A stretch of DNA of 64,000 nucleotides from Spirosoma spitsbergense DSM 19989 (GCF_000374085.1 NZ_KB893570.1:65155-129154), one strand, 5' to 3'; positions 1 through 10,100 are shown, counted from the stretch's first letter. The notes: generated from the sequence alone by a model not told the origin. Made by a program: numbers and translations.

Positions 1-2
1 TA

Positions 3-101
3 CTTGGCTTTGACCACACCAAACTGACCTACCAGTTTCAGGGTCGCCCTTTCCGGTTGACTGATGTCGCCGGCAAGATTGTCAAGCCTATTCTGGCCTA
101 A
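3..101 (+). CDS. C-terminal end of an unrecognised protein (partial)
   Basis: An open frame enters the window from the left and stops at TAA 99-101, giving 32 residues that end in [12 protein letters not shown]. The codons look like those of the neighbouring genes, so this is probably the true end of a coding sequence. No domain can be named from so short a tail. The following 72 bases before the convergent transporter gene hold no evident terminator. Confidence 0.5.
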   Translation, partial: LGFDHTKLTYQFQGRPFRLTDVAGKIVKPILA

Positions 102-173
102 TAAGCTGTTTGAGTTAGCGATTGTGACCAGAAGACGGGTGCTGTGGTTAAAGAAATCAACCCAAACAAGCTT

Positions 174-2012
174 CTAAGCGTTATGCTGAACATTTTCCTT
201 AATCCATACCAAACACGCCCGAAAACTTTCGAAAACGTGTTCTTTGGGTATCAGATTTGGAATCAGGTTTACCTTTTCAAGCATTAGCTTAGGCTGTTGC
301 TGTATTCCTACAATCAGAACGACTTTGTCGCTGTTTACTAAACCGGTCAGCACTTCTTCCATAGCGTACAAACCCGATTGGTCCATGTAGGGTACTTGGC
401 TCATCTGAATGATAATACTGCCTGCCGTAGTAGGAATCTGTTTGGCTAGCTGCTGAAAATCGGAGGTGAAACCAAAAAAAAGCGGGCCCTTGATCTGCTT
501 GACAAATACTTCTCCTTTCAGTTCTTCCGGAAAGTCAGACTCATCGGTCCAGGTTTCGTCAGCTAGTGGAATAACATCGGAATCTTTTGAGGTAAGGTCG
601 CCAATCTTTTTCATGAACATCAGCGAAGCTATTACAAGGCCAATACCGACGGCATATACCAAATTCCAGAACGTCGATAGAATCAGTACAACCAGCATAA
701 TGATAACCTCGCTCTTTGGCATATACGGAATAGCCCGCAATCCCCGGTAGTCCATAACCCCAATACCTACCGTCATTAAGATACCGGATAGCACAGCCGC
801 AGGAATCTTTGAGGCTACCGGGCCCAGAACCAATAGAATCATCAGCACCAAAACTGCCGACAGCATACCCGACAGCCGGGTTTTTCCGCCTGAGTTGATA
901 TTGACCACTGTACGGATGGTAGCACCGGCCCCCGGCAAACCGCCAAAAATAGCGGCTATACTATTACCAATACCCTGCCCCACCAGTTCGCGGTTAGGGT
1001 TGTGCCGGGTTTTGGTCATGTTGTCGGCTACTACGGAGGTAAGCAGGGAATCAATACTACCCAGCAGGGCCAGCGAAAGAGCCGTAAAAACATAGGGACT
1101 TAGCGCAGTAAAACTAAATCCGGTAAAAATTTCGAATACCGGTTGCGGTAAGCCCGAGGGAATGGCTTCAATGGGTTTATAAGGCAACCCAAATCCATAC
1201 GCGATACCAGACATGACCAGGAGAGCTACCAGCGTACTCGGCACCCTGGTAGTTATTCGTTTGAAACCGTATATGATGAGAATAGTGCCCGCAGCCAGCA
1301 TAACCTCCAGCCAATTAATGTTTTCGATAGCACGGGGTATCATTTTTATGGCACCAACAACGCCACTGCTTTCTTTGGCCGCCAATGATTGGGACTCCTG
1401 CCGTATCTGTTCCGGTGTTACCAACCTGGCTTTGCGTATCGTTTCCCTGAAATCCTCAATTACGTTTATGTTTTCTCCAGCTTCCTCTTTCAGAATATCA
1501 TCCACAATAACCTCCTCTGCCCTGGGCTTGAACTGACTGACAAAGGCAATATCTTCTTTTGGATAATAGCCCAATGAGGGAATAATCTGAGTAATGATGA
1601 TAATTACGCCGATGGCTGTCATAAACCCCGATACTACAGGGTAGGGTATATATTTGATATATTGACCCATACCCACGCTCCCCAGTACTACCTGAATAAG
1701 GCCCGATAACAGGAAAACGCTCATTATGAGTGGTAATGCTCTGGACACATCGCCTTCATTGACCGCTATAATGTTGGTAATAACAACCATACTAATAGCC
1801 GTCATCGGGGCTGTCGGACCAGATACCTGGGTATTTGTACCACCAAGCAAGGCTGCAAAAAAGCAGATGAAAATGGCCCCGTACAGACCGGCGCTAGGCC
1901 CGAGCCCTGAGCTTACCCCAAATGCAAGAGCAAGTGGCAAGGCCACAATCCCAGCCGTAATGCCACCGAAAAAATCGCCCTTTACGTGGGTAAAATCGAA
2001 CAACTTAGCCAT
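174..2012 (-). CDS. SulP-family (SLC26-like) anion transporter with STAS domain
   Basis: Inner-membrane secondary transporter for an inorganic anion. In this family bicarbonate and sulfate are the common substrates, and the sequence does not decide between them. The N-terminus has the SulP signature (DFFGGITAGIVALPLALAFGV, then GLYGAI and SGPTAPM). About a dozen hydrophobic segments follow, and a C-terminal STAS domain (about residues 500-612) contains the typical strand-helix stretch around PYMDQSGLYAM. A hydrophilic insertion of roughly 85 residues, rich in Glu and Lys, follows residue 150 between membrane segments and is larger than usual. The frame opens with TTG directly before ATG; I chose the ATG at 2012 (612 residues). 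The gene stands alone, and an inverted repeat lies just upstream of its start. Confidence 0.9.
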   Translation of the reverse strand: MAKLFDFTHVKGDFFGGITAGIVALPLALAFGVSSGLGPSAGLYGAIFICFFAALLGGTNTQVSGPTAPMTAISMVVITNIIAVNEGDVSRALPLIMSVFLLSGLIQVVLGSVGMGQYIKYIPYPVVSGFMTAIGVIIIITQIIPSLGYYPKEDIAFVSQFKPRAEEVIVDDILKEEAGENINVIEDFRETIRKARLVTPEQIRQESQSLAAKESSGVVGAIKMIPRAIENINWLEVMLAAGTILIIYGFKRITTRVPSTLVALLVMSGIAYGFGLPYKPIEAIPSGLPQPVFEIFTGFSFTALSPYVFTALSLALLGSIDSLLTSVVADNMTKTRHNPNRELVGQGIGNSIAAIFGGLPGAGATIRTVVNINSGGKTRLSGMLSAVLVLMILLVLGPVASKIPAAVLSGILMTVGIGVMDYRGLRAIPYMPKSEVIIMLVVLILSTFWNLVYAVGIGLVIASLMFMKKIGDLTSKDSDVIPLADETWTDESDFPEELKGEVFVKQIKGPLFFGFTSDFQQLAKQIPTTAGSIIIQMSQVPYMDQSGLYAMEEVLTGLVNSDKVVLIVGIQQQPKLMLEKVNLIPNLIPKEHVFESFRACLVWIKENVQHNA

Positions 2013-2022
2013 CAAAGTCGGA

Positions 2023-2089
2023 GTTTAGTTAATGAAAGACAGAAGGTGCTCTCTAATTGGAAGTGAAATACATCCCTCATTAACTAAAC
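2023..2089. repeat. 13-bp perfect inverted repeat upstream of the SulP gene
   Basis: Arms 2023-2035 and 2077-2089 are exact reverse complements with a 41-nt loop. On the minus strand the arm next to the transporter start reads TCATTAACTAAAC and contains no G. It could be an operator in this 246-bp divergent spacer or a foldable 5' leader. The rest of the spacer (2090-2258) shows nothing I can name. Confidence 0.6.
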
Positions 2090-2258
2090 CCGAAAAGTGC
2101 AGTATCCATTAAAAATAATACAAAAGGATGTGCTGAAACAGAAATTTAGGCCGGGATAATGAATCAACACAATTTGATAATGCCTTTCTGAAGCTACCGA
2201 TTCACAGTGTTATATCTGGAATCATTTCCTTTGCATCAATAGATTAATTCTACCTGCT

Positions 2259-2651
2259 ATGGTACCTCAGACTATACTTTCGTGGTTATACCTAATCGGA
2301 GCGGCTGTATCGCAGACGGGCTGGGCCTACTCAATCAAATACATCCAGTGGGAAACGCTGAAAGCATTGCGCTGGAGCACGTTTTACCAGCTGGATGTTG
2401 GCCTGCCAGCTTTACTTCCCTGGGCAGGGTACGTGGTTTTTGGCATTGTCAACACGGTGCTACTGGCAGCAGCCATGCGTACCATTCCAACGACAACCGC
2501 CTTTACGGTATGGATGGCTCTCACGCTGATTTTCCTGAAAGCTGCGGATGTAATGTGGCTGAAACTAAGCTGGTCGTGGAGTGAGCTTTTTTTCATTTTG
2601 CTCATTACCATCAGTATCGTTGGCCTGAAACTGTCCGGGCCAGCGGAATAG
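2259..2651 (+). CDS. SMR-like four-helix membrane protein (EmrE/SugE fold) lacking the membrane Glu
   Basis: A 130-residue protein with four hydrophobic segments. The third and fourth segments match small multidrug resistance proteins: the stretch IPTTTAFTVWMALTLI aligns with IPTGIAYAIWSGVGIV of EmrE, including the conserved Trp. In segment 1, YLIGAAVSQTGWAYSIKY aligns with YLGGAILAEVIGTTLMKF of EmrE, which places Gln19 where EmrE has the essential proton/substrate-coupling Glu14. It is therefore unlikely to be a normal proton-coupled drug exporter. The loop between helices 1 and 2 is also longer than in EmrE. It converges on gatC with 11 bp between the stop codons. Confidence 0.75.
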   Translation: MVPQTILSWLYLIGAAVSQTGWAYSIKYIQWETLKALRWSTFYQLDVGLPALLPWAGYVVFGIVNTVLLAAAMRTIPTTTAFTVWMALTLIFLKAADVMWLKLSWSWSELFFILLITISIVGLKLSGPAE

Positions 2652-2662
2652 AACAACCCTCT

Positions 2663-2950
2663 TTAGTCCATCACTTTGGGCACTTCAAAAAACTGACCAT
2701 CGTGCTGAGGAGCGTTAGCCAGTGCCTGCTCACGGGGTAGTTGATTTTTGACCTCATCCTCCCGGAGCACGTTTGTCTCGCCGGAAATGTGGGTCAGTGG
2801 TTCAACGCCCATTGTATCTACTTCGTTAAGATGCTCCATCCAGTTGAGCACTTCGTTCAGGCTGTTCAACAGGTCAGCTTCTTCCTCGGGCCGAACTTCC
2901 AGCCGGGCCAGATGAGCTATTTTGTGTAATGCTTCCTTGTCTACTTGCAT
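2663..2950 (-). CDS. gatC: Asp-tRNA(Asn)/Glu-tRNA(Gln) amidotransferase subunit C
   Basis: Small subunit of the GatCAB enzyme, which amidates Glu-tRNA(Gln) and Asp-tRNA(Asn). At 95 residues it has the usual length. It shows the typical N-terminal pattern VDKEALHKIAHLARLEV, a helical middle (LNEVLNWMEHLNEVDTMGVEPLTH) and the C-terminal region LREDEV with FFEVPKV, which wraps around GatA in known structures. It lies 19 bp downstream of plsC on the same strand and is probably co-transcribed with it. gatA and gatB are not in the window. Confidence 0.95.
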   Translation of the reverse strand: MQVDKEALHKIAHLARLEVRPEEEADLLNSLNEVLNWMEHLNEVDTMGVEPLTHISGETNVLREDEVKNQLPREQALANAPQHDGQFFEVPKVMD

Positions 2951-2969
2951 GGTTCAGAGAGGAATAGGG

Positions 2970-3695
2970 TCAGGCTGTTATTTTCTTTTCGCCCTTCAAT
3001 TCATTGTCAATCACTCTATACGTTTCCTGTTTCAGGTTATCCAGGTTAGCCTGCGTCATGCCCACCGTTTCGATAGGTGGATGAATAACCGCCCGCAACG
3101 AGTGCCAGTGAAACCTAACCGGGCTTTTGTCGGGCAGTATCCGGTAATTATCCAGCAGCGTGATGGGCACAATCGGCACCTGCTGCTGAATAGCCATCGT
3201 AAAGGCTCCATCTTTAAACGGAGTCATTTGCGGTGGGTTGGTTGCCTGGATTCCCCCCTCCGGAAAAATCATGATACTCCGGCCCGATGCCAGGGTGCGT
3301 ATGGATTTGGCCAGCGAGTAAGCCCGGCTGTTTGACTGATTGCGGTCTACCTGAACGTGCAATTTGGTAAACATATACCCCAGCAACGGAATACGCTTTA
3401 CCTCACTTTTCCCGATAAAGGCGTAGTAGTTATCCACAACAACACCCATAGCGGCAATATCCAGATACGAAAAGTGATTTGCACAAAAAACATAAACCCC
3501 TTTCGGGTCAGGTCGAAACCGGTGCTCTATCCGAACAGGCATTCCTGCGCAAATAAAGAATAGTTTTCCCCAGATGCGATTGATTCCGTGCGCTATCGGC
3601 TTCCAGCTATCCCGCTGCAAAAAAACGAACTGGATGGGAAACAGTAGTATGTACAGGACGATAAAACAAACAGTGCACCAAATCGTATAAAGCAT
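2970..3695 (-). CDS. plsC: 1-acyl-sn-glycerol-3-phosphate acyltransferase
   Basis: Transfers an acyl chain to lysophosphatidic acid to make phosphatidic acid, the second acylation of phospholipid synthesis, at the inner membrane. The 241-residue protein has an N-terminal membrane segment (residues 1-25). The catalytic HX4D motif is NHFSYLD (His74, Asp79) and the substrate-binding FPEGG motif is at 144-148. Other PlsC-like acyltransferases acting on lipid A or ornithine lipids share these motifs, so the exact acceptor is inferred. It is followed by gatC and preceded by purH on the same strand, 125 bp away. Confidence 0.88.
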   Translation of the reverse strand: MLYTIWCTVCFIVLYILLFPIQFVFLQRDSWKPIAHGINRIWGKLFFICAGMPVRIEHRFRPDPKGVYVFCANHFSYLDIAAMGVVVDNYYAFIGKSEVKRIPLLGYMFTKLHVQVDRNQSNSRAYSLAKSIRTLASGRSIMIFPEGGIQATNPPQMTPFKDGAFTMAIQQQVPIVPITLLDNYRILPDKSPVRFHWHSLRAVIHPPIETVGMTQANLDNLKQETYRVIDNELKGEKKITA

Positions 3696-3740
3696 AACTG
3701 TCTAAATCGCTACGGCGGCCCAACAGGGTTTACCACGATC

Positions 3741-3795
3741 TAAACGATTTATCGGGATTTGCTTACGCCTATACTTTTGTCCTGGAAATCGTTTA
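3741..3795. repeat. 10-bp inverted repeat in the purH-plsC spacer
   Basis: Arms 3741-3750 (TAAACGATTT) and 3786-3795 (AAATCGTTTA) are exact reverse complements. The spacer lies between the purH stop and the plsC start on the minus strand. The arms are 25 nt from the stop and 45 nt from the start, a looser fit than the other spacer repeats in the window. Confidence 0.4.
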
Positions 3796-3820
3796 AATTC
3801 TGATAAAATACCGGTCAGGA

Positions 3821-5389
3821 TTAATGTTTAAAATGCCGGATGCCCGTCGTTACCATTGCCAGACCATGCTCATTACAATAGTCGATAGAATCTTTATCCC
3901 GAATAGACCCGCCCGGCTGAATAACGGCCGTGATACCCGCATTTCCGGCAATTTCAACACAATCGGGAAAGGGGAAGAACGCATCGGATGCCATCACGGA
4001 TCCGGTCAAATCGAACCCGAATGAGTGGGCTTTTTCGATTGCCTGCCGGAGCGCATCGACCCGCGAGGTTTGTCCTACCCCACTAGCCAGTAGCTGCCAA
4101 TATCCCTCACCAGCCTCTTTGGCCAGCACAATCGTGTTAGACTTAGTGTGTTTGCATACTTTCAGCGCAAAGGCCAAAGCCCGGTTTTCACTAGCTGTCG
4201 GTGTTTTTTCGGTAACGGTTTTGAACCGATCAACGCCTTCGGTTTCGTTATCCTTATCCTGTTCCAGCACACCGTTCAAAATGGTTTTAAACATCACGGC
4301 TGGTAACTCGATGGCGTTCCTTTTCAACAGAATCCGATTCTTTTTCGACCGTAGCAGTTCCAGCGCGGCTGGTTCATAATCCGGGGCAATCAGGATTTCC
4401 ATGAACAGCTTGTTCAGCTCTTCGGCCGTTGCCAGATCTACCGGCTTGTTAGTGATAACAACACCACCAAAAGCCGAAACCGGGTCGCAGGAGAGTGCAC
4501 TCAGGTACGCTTCTTTAGCCGTTGGGGCCGTAGCGATACCACAGGCATTGGTATGTTTTATAATGGCAAACGCGGCTTTATCTCCCTCCTTAAATTCGTC
4601 AATCAGATTCACGCAGGCATCCACATCAACCAGGTTATTATAGGACAATTCCTTACCGTGTAGCTTGGTAAACATAGCATCCAGGTTCCCGTAGAACGTA
4701 GCCTGCTGGTGCGGATTCTCACCGTATCGGAGGTGGTTGGCTGGCAAACTCTTGAAATCATAAATTGGCCCGGAGAATTGTGTTTCCTCACTTTTTGCTT
4801 CTGCTTTACTGAAGTAAGCCTGTATGTCCGTATCATAGTGCGACGTTACGGCAAATGCCTCTCCGGCATAACGCCGACGGTCGTTTAGTTCGGTTGTCCC
4901 CTTCTTTTCGGTAAGAAGGTCAACTACACCGGCATACTGGCTTCTTGACGAAACGATTAGTACGTCGTTGTAATTTTTGGCGGCTGCCCGAATTAGGGAA
5001 ATACCTCCAATGTCGATTTTTTCAATGATATCCTCATCCGACGCACCCGATGCTACGGTTTCCTCGAAAGGGTATAAATCGACAATTACTAAATCAATGG
5101 GTGGAATGCGGTGCCGCTCAGCCTGGGCAAGGTCTTCGGGCAGTTCGCGCCGATAAAGAATTCCGCCCATAACGGCGGGGTGCAGGGTTTTTACCCGGCC
5201 GCCAAAAATAGAGGGATAACCCGTCAGGTCTTCTACGGCCGTAACCGGAATACCAAGTTGTTCGATGAATGCCTGCGTACCACCCGTTGAGTAGAGTTTA
5301 ACGCTTTGCTCGTGCAATAACCGGACTAATGGTTCGAGGCCATCTTTATAAAAGACGGAGATTAATGCGGAGGAGATTAGTTGGGACAT
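3821..5389 (-). CDS. purH: Bifunctional AICAR transformylase/IMP cyclohydrolase
   Basis: Catalyses the last two steps of de novo IMP synthesis: formyl transfer from 10-formyltetrahydrofolate to AICAR, then ring closure. The 522 residues match the family length. The N-terminal MGS-like cyclohydrolase domain begins SSALISVFYKDGLEPLV and contains LYSTGGT and the GGRVKTLHPAVMGGIL block. The transformylase domain follows from about residue 200, with LRYGENPHQ, the catalytic IIKHTNACG block and SDAFFPFPD near the C-terminus. A -7 box on the minus strand (TATCTTTG, 5483-5476) gives it a leader of about 80 nt that contains a repeat hairpin. The gene is divergent from the flippase gene. Confidence 0.97.
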   Translation of the reverse strand: MSQLISSALISVFYKDGLEPLVRLLHEQSVKLYSTGGTQAFIEQLGIPVTAVEDLTGYPSIFGGRVKTLHPAVMGGILYRRELPEDLAQAERHRIPPIDLVIVDLYPFEETVASGASDEDIIEKIDIGGISLIRAAAKNYNDVLIVSSRSQYAGVVDLLTEKKGTTELNDRRRYAGEAFAVTSHYDTDIQAYFSKAEAKSEETQFSGPIYDFKSLPANHLRYGENPHQQATFYGNLDAMFTKLHGKELSYNNLVDVDACVNLIDEFKEGDKAAFAIIKHTNACGIATAPTAKEAYLSALSCDPVSAFGGVVITNKPVDLATAEELNKLFMEILIAPDYEPAALELLRSKKNRILLKRNAIELPAVMFKTILNGVLEQDKDNETEGVDRFKTVTEKTPTASENRALAFALKVCKHTKSNTIVLAKEAGEGYWQLLASGVGQTSRVDALRQAIEKAHSFGFDLTGSVMASDAFFPFPDCVEIAGNAGITAVIQPGGSIRDKDSIDYCNEHGLAMVTTGIRHFKH

Positions 5390-5399
5390 GGAATATGCC

Positions 5400-5518
5400 G
5401 AAACAGGCGCCGACTGTTTCAGTCAATAGTTGACAAGTTACCCGAAACAGCCGACGCCTGTTTCAGCCTGAAGTGCAAAGATAGCCAAACGTCTTAACTT
5501 TGCACTTCAGGCTGAAAC
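5400..5518. repeat. Two overlapping inverted repeats with mirror-image divergent promoters
   Basis: Arms 5460-5480 and 5498-5518 are perfect 21-nt reverse complements around a 17-nt centre. Arms 5400-5420 and 5444-5464 match at 19 of 21 positions and share the GAAACAG/CTGTTTC ends. Each arm of the perfect repeat starts inside a Bacteroidota -7 box: TAACTTTG at 5495-5502 on the plus strand (toward the flippase) and TATCTTTG at 5483-5476 on the minus strand (toward purH). The two genes therefore have almost identical promoter-to-leader sequences facing away from each other. I see no clear -33 element for either. Confidence 0.7.
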
Positions 5519-5570
5519 CTGAAGACCTCATCGGTCAAAACCAATTCAGGTTAGCCATTTTCACGATTCA

Positions 5571-7109
5571 ATGAGTACGTTTAAAAAATTAGCGGGCGAC
5601 ACAGCCCTGTATGGGGTAAGTACCATTCTGGGGCGACTGCTGAATTACATTTTAGTACCCATTCAAACGTATGCGTTCAATCAGCCTAAAGAACTCTCCT
5701 CGAACGTTACGTTTTACAGCTACATTGCGCTACTGTTAGTCATCTACACATTTGGTCTGGAAACAGCTTTCTTTCGTTTCGCTGCCCGTAAGCCTGAGCT
5801 ATTGACCAAAACGTTTAGTGAAACACTGAGTCTGGTGTTGCTCATTACGCTTCCATCAACGGCCCTGCTTCTGTATCTGGCACCGGATATAACGGTTTGG
5901 CTGAATTACCCCGGCCAAACAACCTTCATTCGATGGTCGGCCCTGATTGTCGCCATCGATGCCATTACAGCCATACCGTTTGCCCGACTCCGGGTTCAAA
6001 ACAAAGCCCGGCAATTTGTGAAAGTAAAAATGCTCAATGTGGGTCTGGTTGTACTATTCAACATTTTTTTCCTGGTCATCTGTCCCGATGTTAGTAGTGG
6101 TAAGTACCTGACCGGCTTACAACCGTTTGTCAACCTGGTGTATGACCCATCTATTGGCCCCGGTTATATTTTCCTGGCCAACTTACTGGCGAATGCCTGC
6201 TATTTCCTGTTGCTGCGCAATACATTTCGGGGATTTCAGTTTCGATTCAACTGGCCCGAGGCCCGGGTGTTGTTCGTGTACGCCTACCCAATTATGCTGA
6301 CCGGTCTGGCGAACGTTATCAATATTCTGACCGACCGCCTGTTTTTAAGGCATTACCTGCCCGAAGGCTTTTACACGAGTGCCAGCGGAGTCGCGCTTAC
6401 GAACGAAGACGCCCTGGGCATTTATGGTAACTGCTTCAAACTGTCGGTATTCATGGCCCTGGCCACGCAGTCGTTCCGGTTTGCTGCCGATCCGTTCTTT
6501 TTCTCGCGCGCCGACGACAAAAACTCCCCCGAACTATTGGCCCGCGTAACCAAGTGGTTTATTATCGTATGCGTGCTGATTTGGGTAGGGGTTAGTCTGA
6601 ATGTTGATATTATTGGGGTAGCTATGCTGGCTCCCGCTTATCGGCAGGGGTTGGTTATCGTTCCTTTTCTGCTGTTAGGCAATCTGTTTCTGGGGGTTTA
6701 TCAAAATATTGGCTTATGGTTCAAGCTCACCGATAAAACGAAATTTGGAACAATCTTCACCGTTGTAGGTGCTGCCATCACTATAACAGGCAATATTCTT
6801 CTGATTCCCGTTATGGGCTACATGGGTTGCGTTATCGCTTTTCTGACGTCCAGTTTCGTGATGCTGGCCTTATGTTACGCTTTTGGCAATAGGTACTATC
6901 CCGTTCCCTATAACATACGGTCAGCAACGCTTTACGTTCTGGGAGCGGGCCTGCTCATTCTCGGTGTCTGGTTGTTCCCGATTGAAAACTTATGGATTGC
7001 GGTACCCGTACACATCGCCCTCTTTGGTTTGTTTACCGTATTGGTTTTGCTAACCGAACGGGATACGCTTCAGCCTGTATTACTCAGGTTTCAGAAAAGA
7101 CGGGTTTAA
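5571..7109 (+). CDS. Polysaccharide flippase (Wzx-like, MOP superfamily)
   Basis: A 512-residue inner-membrane protein with about 14 hydrophobic segments. The start MSTFKKLAGDTALYGVSTILGR is typical of the polysaccharide biosynthesis/oligosaccharide flippase family. The family moves undecaprenyl-linked glycans, for lipopolysaccharide, capsule or peptidoglycan precursors, across the membrane. The substrate cannot be deduced because no glycosyltransferase cluster is adjacent. A -7 box at 5495-5502 implies a leader of about 60 nt. The gene stands alone between purH and the FG-GAP lipoprotein gene. Confidence 0.85.
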   Translation: MSTFKKLAGDTALYGVSTILGRLLNYILVPIQTYAFNQPKELSSNVTFYSYIALLLVIYTFGLETAFFRFAARKPELLTKTFSETLSLVLLITLPSTALLLYLAPDITVWLNYPGQTTFIRWSALIVAIDAITAIPFARLRVQNKARQFVKVKMLNVGLVVLFNIFFLVICPDVSSGKYLTGLQPFVNLVYDPSIGPGYIFLANLLANACYFLLLRNTFRGFQFRFNWPEARVLFVYAYPIMLTGLANVINILTDRLFLRHYLPEGFYTSASGVALTNEDALGIYGNCFKLSVFMALATQSFRFAADPFFFSRADDKNSPELLARVTKWFIIVCVLIWVGVSLNVDIIGVAMLAPAYRQGLVIVPFLLLGNLFLGVYQNIGLWFKLTDKTKFGTIFTVVGAAITITGNILLIPVMGYMGCVIAFLTSSFVMLALCYAFGNRYYPVPYNIRSATLYVLGAGLLILGVWLFPIENLWIAVPVHIALFGLFTVLVLLTERDTLQPVLLRFQKRRV

Positions 7110-7178
7110 CACTAGCCTGTATATTCTTTTATCGGTAAATTTGTAGATTATTCTCCGTAAAATGTACGTTCATCCTCT

Positions 7179-10100
7179 ATGAAACTGTCTTTCCTAAACA
7201 GTGCGTGGCTGTTGCCCGCTGCGTTTTTGTTTATACTAACCTCCTGCCGGGAAAAAACGCTGTTCGACCGGCTCGACTCCTCTGATACGGGCATTACCTT
7301 TGCCAATACCATTACCGATACTGATACACTCAACATTCTTAACTATCAGTATATCTATAACGGGGGCGGGGTTGGCATCGGCGACTTCAACGGCGACCAG
7401 AAACCCGATGTCTTTTTTGCGGGCAATCAGGTTCCAAATCGGCTGTATATCAACAATACCGAAACCGGAAGTGGAAAACTCCATTTTAACGACATCACTC
7501 AATCGGCGGGTGTTGGCGGGGGGGGGCGCTGGTGCTCCGGCGTAGCCGTCGTTGATATCAATGCCGACGGGAAACAGGATATTTACGTATCGACAACCCT
7601 CCACAAAAAAGCGGCTCAGCGGTCTAACCTATTGTATATCAATCAGGGAAACGGGGCCGATGGACAACCAACATTCCGGGAAATGGCTGCCGACTATGGG
7701 GTTGCTGACACTACTTATACCACCCAGTCAGCCTTTTTCGATTACGATAATGACGGCGATTTAGACCTTTTCGTGCTGGTCGATCAGATTGATGACCCCC
7801 GCAATCCAACCAACCTGCGCGCCCGGGTAAATGACGGTACTTCCCCCAATACCGACCGGCTCTACCGCAATGATTTCGATGCAAAACGCGGCCATGCCTA
7901 CTTCACCGATGTAACGAAACAGGCCGGTACGCTGGCCGAGGGTTTCGGCCTGGGTGTGAATATCTGCGACATCAACCGCGATGGCTGGAAAGATATTTAC
8001 ATTACCAATGATTTTGCCACAAATGATGTGCTCTACATCAATAATCATGATGGCACGTTCACGAATCATGCCCATGATGCCTTCAGGCACACCAGTTCGT
8101 CGGCAATGGGAAATGATGTTGGCGACATCAATGGCGATGGCCTGGCCGATATTATTGCAATGGACATGCTGCCTGAAGATAACCTGCGGAAGAAGAGCCT
8201 GATGGGGCCAAGCAGCTATTTTGCCTACCAGGAATGGGACCGCCTGGGGTATGAGCACCAATATGCCCGAAACACCCTGCAACTGAACCAGGGCGTACAG
8301 CCAATCGATACGTCCCATGTTGGTATGCCGATTTTCAGCGAAATCAGTATGCTGGCCGGGATAGCCGAAACGGAGTGGAGCTGGTCACCACTACTGGCGG
8401 ATTTCGATCAGGATGGCTATCGCGACCTGCTGGTGACCAATGGATTTCCCCGCGATATTACCGACCGGGATTTCACGACCTATTATAGTTCTGTGAATAC
8501 CTACCTGACGGATGCGCTTCGTAAAGAGTTGACTACTAAAATGCCGCAGGTAAAGGTGAGTAACTACGCTTACCGCAATAAAGGCAACGCCACTTTTGAG
8601 AACGCTACGGCTCGCTGGGGAATGACCGAGCCAAGTTTCTCGAACGGTGCGGCTTACGCCGATTTTGACGGTGACGGTGATTTGGATTACGTGATTAACA
8701 ACATCAACGACGAAGCCTTCATCTACCGCAACAACCTGACCGACCTGAAATCGGAAACGGCTCATTCGCTGCGCATTAAGTTTGAAGGGGATGGTGCAAA
8801 CCCAATGGGGCTTGGCGCAACCGTTGAGTACGAACTACCCGACGGCCGTAAGGAGTTTTATGAGCATACGCCATACCGGGGTTTCCTCTCCAGTGTTGAC
8901 CCAATCGCTCATTTTGGCCTCGGCAAATTCACTACGATTAAAAACCTGAAAGTAACCTGGCCCGGCGGCCGGATGCAGATTCTGCCAACCATTAATGCCG
9001 ACCAAACCATTACCGTTAGTGCAAAGAATGCCCGGTCTGATGGCGCGACCCAGGTTAGTATAGCCTCCAATTCATTATTTCAGGACGTGACCGCCGAACT
9101 CGGCATTACGTACAAACACGAAGAAACGGACATCATTGATTTCAATCTGCAAAAAACGCTGTTGCACAAATTAACAGAATACGGTCCTGCTCTGGCCGTA
9201 GGCGATGTCAACGGTGATGGGCTGGCCGATATGGTTATTGGAGGCAGTTCAAAGTTCTCAACGAACATTCTTTTGCAGCAACCCTCAGGACAGTTCATAG
9301 TAAAAGCGATGCCGACAAAATTGTCGGAAGATGCGGGTTTGCTGTTATTTGATGCCGACCTTGACGGTGACTTGGATTTGTACGCAACCAGTGGCAGCCC
9401 TGAGTTTGGCATCAGCGAGTTGACCGAAGCCCTGCGCCACCGCCTTTACGTAAACGACGGAAAAGGCAACTTTACGTTAGCCACCAATGCGCTGCCGAAC
9501 TTTAGCCTGAATGGGTCATGCGTAAAAGCGGCTGATTTTGATGGTGATGGTGACCTGGATTTGTTTGTTGGGGGCCGGGTAGAACCGTACAAATACCCAA
9601 TGGGTGTGCCGAGTTACCTACTCCGAAATGATAGCAAAAAAGGGGAGCCACATTTCAGCGATGTTACAGCGCAGATGGCGCCCGTTCTGGCTAAAGGTGG
9701 CTTGATCTGCGATGCCCTCTGGACGGATTTCGATAAGGATGGCGACGTTGATTTGCTACTGGCCAGCGAGTGGGGGGCCCTCACGATGCTACGGAATGAC
9801 AAAGGCCATTTACAACCAGTAGAAAACAATGGTTTATCGGATAAAGCCGGTTTCTGGAACTCCATCACCCCCGGCGATTTTGACAATGATGGGGATATCG
9901 ACTATCTGGCGGGTAATATTGGGCAAAATAACCTCCTCCGCGCCAGTACCGACCGGCCCGTTCGGATTTACGCGGGAGACTTCGACAACAATGGCTTCTA
10001 TGATGCATTCCCGTCGGTTTATTTCAAAAACGCACAGGGACAATACGAAGAGTACCCCTATTTCGGCTGGGATGATATGGTGAAGCAGATGATTGGTATC

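Noticed and set aside
7761-8318. A 185-residue frame on the minus strand inside the FG-GAP gene
   Set aside because: Its composition mirrors the repetitive calcium-loop codons of the plus strand; it is a shadow of the real gene.
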